A stretch of 43,132 bases of DNA from an uncultured Ectothiorhodospiraceae bacterium (GTDB lineage: Bacteria; Pseudomonadota; Gammaproteobacteria; Nitrococcales; Halorhodospiraceae), in the NCBI GenBank assembly GCA_913055575.1, contig CAJXLI010000003.1:1-43132 (forward strand), written 5' to 3'. A program made the translations under genes and the position numbers. Shown piece by piece: positions 24,830 through 31,747 of the stretch. Under the pieces are notes generated by a model that was not told where the DNA came from, searched no databases, and saw only the letters and a program-made list of their open reading frames with translations. Numbering within the stretch: the stretch's first letter is position 1; each line of letters starts with the position of its first letter.

Positions 24830-25764
24830 GGCGCCGCCTCCAGGAGGCAGCGCCGGAGCCGGGCCTGCAGGGCGGGCTCTTCGAGCACGCGGCGGCGCAG
24901 CTCGCGCACCATCTCCACGTGGACGAAGCGGCGGAAGCCGATCCGCCGCAGCGCGGCGGCGTTCCGATTCGTGGTGGCGCCGAGCTCGAAGACGGACTCG
25001 CCGTAGCCGAGCACGACCGCGTCGAGCGCGCTGTCCAGGCACCGGTACACCGCCCGCGCCGGCCCCTGGAGCCGCCGCGTCCCGCTGGAGACGATCACCT
25101 CGGCGCGGCGCCCGGCCGAGGTATCGCGGTGGCCGCGAGCATAGCCGTGGAGCTGCACGACCGCGCCGTCGGGGTACGCCTCGGCGAAGGCGAGCGTAAA
25201 GGCGTTGAAGAGGCTGACATCCAGGTGCGCCACGTCGGAGCTACGATCGCTGCGGTCGTCCGGCGCCCACCGCGGCACGGTGTTCCAGGCCGCCGCGCGG
25301 AAGCCGCCCGCCGCGACAAGCTCGGTAGCGATCTCGCCGGTATCCAGGTCCTTGAACCGGTGCGGCGCCTGGAGGAGGACGTCGCTGGCGTCCGAGACCC
25401 CCTGGTTGAGGAGGTAGAAGCCGCGCCCCCGGACCTCCGCCGGCGGGTCGGAGATGGCGTGCACCCTGCCGGTGCCGATCCGGACCGTCCGCGCCACGAG
25501 GCCGAACGGCTCCAGGGCCGCGGCATCCGGCTCCGCCTCGCCCGCCAGGAGCCGGCGGAATACCGTCCGCGCCTCCTGCATCGTGCGCCAGGCGGGCGCC
25601 TGGAAGCCCGCCTCGGCCTGCACCGCCTCGAGCGCGGCCGCGAGCGGCACGGTCCGGCCCTCCTGGTCCTCGTCCTCGGCGCAGGCGGGCGCGCCGGCGC
25701 CGGCGATGGCGATGGCGAGCACCCCCCCCAAGATGCCCCCGGTGACCCCGTTAGCGCGCCTCAT
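24826..25764 (-). CDS. Periplasmic hydrolase-like protein, candidate polymer-trimming peptidase
   Basis: 312 residues. A signal peptide (to about APACA, 29) sends it to the periplasm. The mature part has polar motifs spaced like a zinc amidase/carboxypeptidase: APHRFKDLDTGEIA (His135, Asp139, Asp141, Glu144), NTVPRW, SSDVAHLDVSLFNAF (His180), VVQLHGY (His206) and a late FVHVEM (Glu284). This recalls the N-formylglutamate amidohydrolase, M14 and PghP-type polyglutamate hydrolase folds: two metal ligands early, a later His, a catalytic Glu near the end. That comparison is by eye. Two degenerate copies of the same domain are fused to the CapC-like protein encoded upstream. The start ATG lies 14 bases inside the preceding gene. 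Cleaving or editing the operon's polymer is the favoured role. Confidence 0.62.
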   Translation of the reverse strand: MRRANGVTGGILGGVLAIAIAGAGAPACAEDEDQEGRTVPLAAALEAVQAEAGFQAPAWRTMQEARTVFRRLLAGEAEPDAAALEPFGLVARTVRIGTGRVHAISDPPAEVRGRGFYLLNQGVSDASDVLLQAPHRFKDLDTGEIATELVAAGGFRAAAWNTVPRWAPDDRSDRSSDVAHLDVSLFNAFTLAFAEAYPDGAVVQLHGYARGHRDTSAGRRAEVIVSSGTRRLQGPARAVYRCLDSALDAVVLGYGESVFELGATTNRNAAALRRIGFRRFVHVEMVRELRRRVLEEPALQARLRRCLLEAAP

Positions 25765-28192
25765 CGCCAGCCCCCCGGCGGCTTACACCGCGCGCGTCGC
25801 TGCGTCCAGGCCTCGTCCTCGAGAGGCTGAGGTACGCCTCGCGCTCACCCGCGAGGCGCACCTCGACAGGGTAGCGGCCAGGCGGCAGATCGGCACCCAG
25901 CTCCAGGAAGAATCGCCGCGCCTCGCCGACCGTGTCGGCAGCGCCCAGGACGGGATAGCCCGCTCCCGGGGCATCGACGCGCACCTCGTACCGCCGGTGC
26001 GGGAGCGTCAAGCTGTCGTGCGGCGTGAGCCCGGCCGGCCGGGCCCCACCGACGGTCACCTCGACGGCGCGCCGCCCCGCGCTCGGCAGGACCGGATAGA
26101 GACGGAAGGACAAGAGCTCGGCCCCCTCGCTGGTCTTCTCGTACATGAAGCGGGTCGTCCCCGGCCGGAGCCGGTTGGCCAGCCGCAGGCCGAAGGGCCG
26201 CGCCGCGCCGGCGACGTTGGATAGGTAGAAGCGCGCCGCGGCGCCGCTGTCGATGCGGATCCGGTGGCGCCCGCGCGTCACGGCAGGCAGCGTCAGCCGC
26301 CCCGAGGCCGCGCCGAGGCGGCGCTCGAGGACCCGCTCGCCGTCGACCGTGACCCGGACGGAGGCGCGGCGCCCGGCATCGTGCCCGGCGAACACCAGGC
26401 GCGGCCGTACAGGGCGCGGGGCGGCCGCGTCGATACGCACGCGCCGCGTCTCGCCGGTCGGCAGCGGCGTATAGGTCGTGGCCAGCGCCTCGGGCCGCAC
26501 GGCCTCGTCGCCCGGCCTCGGCGTGAGGATCCGGCGCGCCGACCAGGCCCCCTCGGGCCGATACGCCTGCCAGTCGTAGTCGCCGGCAGCGATCGCCGGA
26601 TCGATCTCGGGGGGTCGCGCCTGGACCGCGACCGTCGATGTCGCCTCCGGGGTCGTCGCCACCTCGGCCGGCGGGAGGTAGAACCAGCTCCGCCGATCAC
26701 GCAGGGTGTCCGGCCGGGCGAAACGATCACCCGGGACGCGGACGGTCCGCCGCAAGCCGTCCGGCCGGTTGAACACCGCCGCGTGGACACGCGGCGGCCC
26801 CGAGACGCGCACGGCGGCCACCTCGGGCGGCAGGCGGAAGTAGAGGCGGCGTGGCTCGCTGATCAGCCGGTCCGCCTCCTCGCCCCGGAGCCGGTCGTAG
26901 GGCGAGGCGGGCCCGGCGGCCTGGACATCGATGCGCCTGATGACGGCGCCCGCGTCGTCGAGCAGCGCCACGCGGGCCGGGCCGGGCGCTACCCGCGCCC
27001 CGTCGGGGGCGAAGCAGGCGCAGCGCAGGTCGATGCGCAGCGGGGTCGGCGCGCCGTCGACGTGGCGCACACGCCAGCGCGGCTCGGCCGCGGCGCTGAA
27101 GACCCGCACGACGGCCGGATCCAGCGCGGGCGCGGCCGCCTCCGCATCGCCCTGGGGGAACAGGCGGGCGACGGCGGGGACGTCGCTCTGCAGCTCGAGG
27201 AGCCGCCCCTGCCACGTCCCCTCGATACGGACGGTCTCCGCCTCCCAGGGCGCAGCCACACGGCGCACCTCGCCCGGGCGATCGGCGAACACCCGCACGC
27301 GCGCCTCGCCGGCGGCCTCCTCCAGGGCCGTGAGCTGGATCTGGGCGGCGGCGCCCGCCTCCGGCAGCTGCACCGTCGCTCGCCGGTGGGGGCCGACGCG
27401 CACGCCCTGCGGGGTCACGGGCGGCACGATCGGCTCCACCTCGCTGCTGTCGCGGATGTAGAGCGTGCGCTCCACGTAATCGCGACCCGGCACCCCGGCA
27501 GGGCCGATACGGTGCCAGCGCACCGCGGCGAGGTGGCTGCGCTCGGTCCGGGTCAGCAGCCCGGCCGGATAGACGTTGCCCTCGGCCAGGCGGGTGCGCT
27601 GCTCGCCGCTGAGCCGCGGCCAGCGGGCGGCGACCTGGGCGCCGCTCAACCGCTCGGGGATGTAGAGCCTGGCGTTCACGGTAGTGACCTCCGGCCCCAG
27701 CACCGCCGCGCGGAGCCGCAGCCGGTCGATCCGCGGAGACTCCGGCAGGCTCAGGACGGCCAGCTGGCTATCCGTGGGCACGGCGTCCGATCCCGCGTAC
27801 GCCTTGCCCGGGCGCGTCCCGCCATCGGCGGCTGGATAGCGCGTCACGCCCGTGCGGAAGTGGTGCAGGCGCTCGAAGACGACCTCCCCCGCCTGATCGA
27901 CCCCCTGCACCTCGACGGCGAAGCGTAGCGGCGCCGAGCGATCCGGCTGGACCGCACCCGGGGGCACATCGCCGTGCACGAGCAGGCGTACCCGCGGCAC
28001 GGGCCGCGGCAGCGGGAAGCGCGTCCAGGCGTCCCGATCCAGCTGGTACGCCGTGCTCGTCCGCCCCTCGCCCTGGGGCAGCAACCCCGCGCCACCGGCA
28101 CCGGGCAGGGCGGCGTAGATCCCGTAGCCGAGGGCCGCTACGGCCGTGACGATCACGGCGACGACACTGATGTGGCCGATCCGGCGTAGCAC
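25751..28192 (-). CDS. Membrane-anchored beta-rich periplasmic protein, function unknown
   Basis: 813 residues. A single N-terminal membrane helix (about 8-30, ISVVAVIVTAVAALGYGIYAAL) is followed by a long periplasmic region that is almost all beta strands, with no catalytic motif found. Several segments look like repeated sandwich modules of the kind that bind carbohydrate or scaffold envelope machines. Strands such as YFRLPPEVAAVRVSGPPRV resemble modules in the 1745-residue exporter candidate (FAVDGPALVRVDRY). That suggests shared ancestry or a joint complex bridging the two membranes. The start is GTG 28190-28192, three bases after the capC-like stop, with GGGAGGA upstream. The 3' end overlaps the hydrolase gene by 14 bases. 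A periplasmic adaptor role is inference. Confidence 0.6.
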   Translation of the reverse strand: MLRRIGHISVVAVIVTAVAALGYGIYAALPGAGGAGLLPQGEGRTSTAYQLDRDAWTRFPLPRPVPRVRLLVHGDVPPGAVQPDRSAPLRFAVEVQGVDQAGEVVFERLHHFRTGVTRYPAADGGTRPGKAYAGSDAVPTDSQLAVLSLPESPRIDRLRLRAAVLGPEVTTVNARLYIPERLSGAQVAARWPRLSGEQRTRLAEGNVYPAGLLTRTERSHLAAVRWHRIGPAGVPGRDYVERTLYIRDSSEVEPIVPPVTPQGVRVGPHRRATVQLPEAGAAAQIQLTALEEAAGEARVRVFADRPGEVRRVAAPWEAETVRIEGTWQGRLLELQSDVPAVARLFPQGDAEAAAPALDPAVVRVFSAAAEPRWRVRHVDGAPTPLRIDLRCACFAPDGARVAPGPARVALLDDAGAVIRRIDVQAAGPASPYDRLRGEEADRLISEPRRLYFRLPPEVAAVRVSGPPRVHAAVFNRPDGLRRTVRVPGDRFARPDTLRDRRSWFYLPPAEVATTPEATSTVAVQARPPEIDPAIAAGDYDWQAYRPEGAWSARRILTPRPGDEAVRPEALATTYTPLPTGETRRVRIDAAAPRPVRPRLVFAGHDAGRRASVRVTVDGERVLERRLGAASGRLTLPAVTRGRHRIRIDSGAAARFYLSNVAGAARPFGLRLANRLRPGTTRFMYEKTSEGAELLSFRLYPVLPSAGRRAVEVTVGGARPAGLTPHDSLTLPHRRYEVRVDAPGAGYPVLGAADTVGEARRFFLELGADLPPGRYPVEVRLAGEREAYLSLSRTRPGRSDARGVSRRGAGDEAR

Positions 28193-28195
28193 GGC

Positions 28196-31100
28196 TCAAT
28201 CCTCCCGGCCGGGCGCCAGCGCGCCGCCGCGGGCGCGCACGAAGGACTCGACGCGCGACGCGCCGAGCGTATCGGTGCCGACGCGCGTGATCGACCACGG
28301 CGTCCCCGGCGCCAGGCTCGCCGCCAGGGCCAGCTCGTCCGCCCCGGTCCACACGAGCAGGAAGGACTGGCGGGTCTCCGGGTCCACGCGGCGCTCGTAG
28401 CGGTACGACGGCCACCGCTGCCGGATCTGCGCGAGCGCCAGGATATCCCTGGACGCGGCGTACTGCCGGACCGCCGCCACGAGCCCGGGATCGGGCGGCG
28501 CGGCCAGGGGCACGCCCGCCAGGGAGGCGCTCACCCCGGCCCGGGTCTCGGGCATATCGAGGGCGACGAAGTGGGCCGCCTCGAGCGCATCCGCCGTCTT
28601 GTCCGTATAGCCGGCGCGCAGGGCGGACGAGACCCAGGCCACCAGGAAGGCGTCGTCCTCCGCCTGGTCGAGGTAGGCGGCCTGCGGCGTCCGTCCCACG
28701 TCCAGGCCCGCCACCGCCGGGCTGCCGTCCGCGAAGGCGACCCCCTCGCCGTCCGCCAGCAGGTCGACCAGGTAGCGCTGCTCGGCGGACAGATCCCCAC
28801 GACGGGTGGCGCCGTCCGCGGTGGCGATCACCACGCGCGGCTGCGCCTCGGCGCCCGCCCGCGGGGTGAAGCCCCGGACCTGCACCCCTGTGAAGGCCGC
28901 ACTGCCGCTCTCCCGGTAGAGGACCTGGCTCACCAGGTTGAAGGCGTTGGCCGCGTTACTGCGCCGCAGCACGTCGGCGCGCCGCTCGGGCACCGCCCGG
29001 GGGTGGGCGCCGGCTACCAGGAGCGCCCGGGCCCGGCTGCGCCGGAAGAGATCGCGCGCCGTGGCCAGGGTCCCCGGCTCGGCGAGCGGCCGCGGCGCCT
29101 GGATGCCCAGCGGCGCGGCCGCTCCGACCCGGAGCACGAAGGTCCCCCACGACCGGCTCCCGCCCCCCTCCTCGGCGAGGACGACGAGCTCGTGCTCGCC
29201 GTCGCTGTGGGACAGGAGCTGGTAGCCGACGGCATCCGCCGCGGAGCGGATGCGGGTCAGGGCCCGCCGCGCCGCCGGGGTCCACGCGCCGTCCCGGAGG
29301 CCGGTCTCGGCGACCTGCAGCAGCGGCTTCAGGACCTCGGTATCCAGGTAGAGCAGCTCGGCCAGGCTGGGGGCGCGGTAGGCGCCGCTACCCTCGGGCG
29401 CCACCGCGCCCGCGCCGTCGAACAGGGCCGCGAGGCTCCGGCCCGCCACCTCCGGTAGCGGGCCGGACGGGACGCCGCCCGCCTGCCCGTCCCGCGCCGC
29501 CAGCAGCCGGGCGACCCCGTCCGGGGTAACGAACAGCTCGCCGAAGCCGTGCCACATCGACGCCCGCTGGACGTTCTGGCCGGGCCCGCGGGCGAAGCGC
29601 ACGTCGAGGCGCGGCAGCAGGCCCTCGAGCTGCTCCGCGGAGACCCCCTCGGGCAGCCTCGACTTGACGTACAGGGCCTCCCCGGCCGGGGCGTCTTCGG
29701 CGCCCGGCGCGCCCCGCAGCTGGATCACGTTGCGCACGGCGGCCGCCCGGTGGAACGCGTGGAAGGCGGACTGCCGGTGGCGGAGCGGGTCGAGCCCGGG
29801 CGTCGAGCGCGTTGACCGCGCCGACCGGCTGCTGCCGGCCAGGATCATCACGCGGGCACGCTTGGCACGGTAGAGGCTGAGCCCGGCCTCGGCCAGCTGC
29901 GGGGTCTCCAGCGGGTCCGGGATCTCGAGGACGAGGTCGGTGGCCGGCCCCGTCCGCACGATCAGGCTGCTCCAGGCGCGCCCCGGCCGATCATCGATCG
30001 CGGCGAGGTGCGTCTCGTCGAGCCGGTGGAGCCGATACCCCGTCCTGGCGAACAGGCGCCGCAGGCGCTCGAGATCGACCGTGCCGTCGCCCCGGGCGTA
30101 GTCGATCAGCGCCTCGCCGGCGCGCTGCAGGTCAGCGACCTCGGCCGGCGTGGGTCGGGTCAGCGCTTGCTCCAGCCCGGCCCCGTACGCCTCGATCGCC
30201 GCCCGGTCGACGTAGTCCGCGGGGCTCGGGCCGCTGGCGACGGCGGGCGCCTCCGACCCGGCAGCGCCCTCGGCTCGCTGTCCCACTTCCGGCATGAACG
30301 TCAACGCGAACCCCAGGACGCTCGCCAGCGCGACGCCGGTCAGCGAGGTCTGGAGCGTCGCCCGGGTCAGGCGCGCCGGGATCGCCTTGTCGTGCATCTT
30401 GATCGCGAGCAGCGTCGACAGGAGGTAGCCGAAGGCGAAGTAGTCCGTCACCTTCACAGCGGGGGCGAGGATGGCCAGCCCCCAGCCGAGGGCGAGCTTG
30501 TAGGCGAAGCCGACGTTGAAGAAGACGAACAGCTTGCGCGCGCCCTGCACCGAGATCTTCGCGAAGACGGGCAAGGACAGCAGCAAGGCCGCGAGCCCGT
30601 AGATGATGAACGCCTCCACGAACGACGCCGCGACCTTCTCCGGCTGCCACCACTGCAGGGCGATCAGGGCCGGGATCAGGATGCCGCTGAAGTCCCAGCC
30701 GTAGATGAGGTTCATGCGGGAGGCCAGGAACGCCGTCACGACCAGCACGATGTAGGCCTTCGGCGTCGCCAGGAGCGACGAGGCGAGCTCGGCGTACATG
30801 AACCGCAGGTCCGACATGCGGAAGTTGGTGAACTCGATGAGCCCGTAGCGCACGATCAGGTAGGTCAGGCCCACCGTCACCACGGTCGGGAGCACGCTGC
30901 GCAGCAGGCCCGGCTTCCAGAACTGGTTCGCCATGAGGGCGACGATGACCAGGCCGAAGCTGTGCAGCTCGTTGCGGTAGTCGAAGGCGATCCCGAGGGT
31001 GTCGTTCAGCGCGGCCCCGAAAAGCGGCAGCAGCCACGCGTCGAAGAGCAGGCGCACCCCGATCGAGGCCAGGATGATGGCGAAGAAGCGATCCCGGCCG

Positions 31101-31360
31101 AAGAAGCTGTTCCAGGCGCCGAGCGCCGAGAGGCGCTCGGACAGCGTGTACACGATCAGGTAGGTGGCCACGGCCTCGGCCGTGATGACGGCCACCGCCC
31201 AGGGCTTCACCAGCAGCAGCGGGACCAGGTAGCCGGGGACCACAATGCCCGACAGCACCCAGCCCAGGCGCAGGTTGAGGAAGCACAGGACGAAGACGCT
31301 GATCCAGGTCGTCGTGACGACCGAGCTGACCAGGCTCCCCTCGGGGAAGATGGGCAGCAC
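28196..31360 (-). CDS. CapC/PgsC-like polyglutamate synthesis membrane protein, doubled and fused to a degenerate hydrolase region
   Basis: 1054 residues. The N-terminal 175 residues follow Bacillus PgsC: RLGWVLSGIVVPGYLVPLL, then LIVYTLSERLSALG, FFAIILASIGVRLLFD and SFGLVIVALMANQFWKPGL. A second, looser copy covers about 190-370 (YGWDFSGILIPALIALQWW, FVFFNVGFAYKLALGWGL). PgsC itself is about 149 residues. From about 375 on, the protein is periplasmic. It carries two segments (about 460-545 and 735-825) resembling the operon's hydrolase but with key His residues lost (LHG becomes LRG and VRG). PgsC is the membrane partner of the PgsB ligase, so pairing with the CapB-like protein is expected. 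The start is GTG 31358-31360 behind GGGGGGA, 12 bases after the receiver gene. Confidence 0.78.
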   Translation of the reverse strand: MLPIFPEGSLVSSVVTTTWISVFVLCFLNLRLGWVLSGIVVPGYLVPLLLVKPWAVAVITAEAVATYLIVYTLSERLSALGAWNSFFGRDRFFAIILASIGVRLLFDAWLLPLFGAALNDTLGIAFDYRNELHSFGLVIVALMANQFWKPGLLRSVLPTVVTVGLTYLIVRYGLIEFTNFRMSDLRFMYAELASSLLATPKAYIVLVVTAFLASRMNLIYGWDFSGILIPALIALQWWQPEKVAASFVEAFIIYGLAALLLSLPVFAKISVQGARKLFVFFNVGFAYKLALGWGLAILAPAVKVTDYFAFGYLLSTLLAIKMHDKAIPARLTRATLQTSLTGVALASVLGFALTFMPEVGQRAEGAAGSEAPAVASGPSPADYVDRAAIEAYGAGLEQALTRPTPAEVADLQRAGEALIDYARGDGTVDLERLRRLFARTGYRLHRLDETHLAAIDDRPGRAWSSLIVRTGPATDLVLEIPDPLETPQLAEAGLSLYRAKRARVMILAGSSRSARSTRSTPGLDPLRHRQSAFHAFHRAAAVRNVIQLRGAPGAEDAPAGEALYVKSRLPEGVSAEQLEGLLPRLDVRFARGPGQNVQRASMWHGFGELFVTPDGVARLLAARDGQAGGVPSGPLPEVAGRSLAALFDGAGAVAPEGSGAYRAPSLAELLYLDTEVLKPLLQVAETGLRDGAWTPAARRALTRIRSAADAVGYQLLSHSDGEHELVVLAEEGGGSRSWGTFVLRVGAAAPLGIQAPRPLAEPGTLATARDLFRRSRARALLVAGAHPRAVPERRADVLRRSNAANAFNLVSQVLYRESGSAAFTGVQVRGFTPRAGAEAQPRVVIATADGATRRGDLSAEQRYLVDLLADGEGVAFADGSPAVAGLDVGRTPQAAYLDQAEDDAFLVAWVSSALRAGYTDKTADALEAAHFVALDMPETRAGVSASLAGVPLAAPPDPGLVAAVRQYAASRDILALAQIRQRWPSYRYERRVDPETRQSFLLVWTGADELALAASLAPGTPWSITRVGTDTLGASRVESFVRARGGALAPGRED

Positions 31361-31372
31361 GATCAGTCCCCC

Positions 31373-31747
31373 CTACGGCCCGCGGGGGGCATGCAGGGCC
31401 TCGTCGAGCCGCGCCTTGAGCGCCGGGAGGCCGACAGGCTTGTGGATCAGGTCGTAGGCGCCGAGCTCGCGCACCTGCTGGCGCAGCTCCGCGTCCATCG
31501 AGCCGGAGAGGACGATGGCGCGCGGCGGATCGGTGAATCGGCTGCGCACCTCGGTGAGGAAGCGGATGCCGTCCATGACGGGCATATAGAGGTCGACGAA
31601 CATGAGGTCGAAGGACTCGCCCTCGAGCCGTTCCAGGGCCCGCTGGCCGTCCGACACCACCGTGGCGCTGTGCCCCTCCACCTCCAGGGCGAACTGGATG
31701 AGCTCCTGCGTGAACTCGTCGTCGTCAATCACCAGGATCCGGGCCAT
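31373..31747 (-). CDS. Single-domain response regulator (receiver)
   Basis: 124 residues, one CheY-like receiver and nothing else. The acidic pocket (DDD, 8-10), phospho-acceptor Asp52 in FVDLYMPVMDG, Ser81 in VLSGS and Lys103 in HKPVG are all present, so it should be phosphorylatable. The start ATG shares one base with the stop of the sensor gene (TAATG), so the two are translationally coupled. With no output domain it must act by protein contact, possibly on the CapB/CapC machinery or on KaiC. Because the coupled sensor lacks a normal phospho-donor His, the phosphate source is unclear. Confidence 0.9.
   Translation of the reverse strand: MARILVIDDDEFTQELIQFALEVEGHSATVVSDGQRALERLEGESFDLMFVDLYMPVMDGIRFLTEVRSRFTDPPRAIVLSGSMDAELRQQVRELGAYDLIHKPVGLPALKARLDEALHAPRGP

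Noticed and set aside
20567-25006. A 1479-residue open frame on the plus strand opposite the 1745-residue gene
   Set aside because: It is Arg/Gly/Ala/His-rich without domains or a signal, and comes from the high GC of the real gene on the other strand, which has a signal peptide and exact overlaps with its neighbours.
19592-25042. A 1816-residue version of the exporter candidate
   Set aside because: Residues before GTG 24829 lie inside the hydrolase gene and are not protein-like; the GTG overlaps the hydrolase stop and opens a signal peptide.
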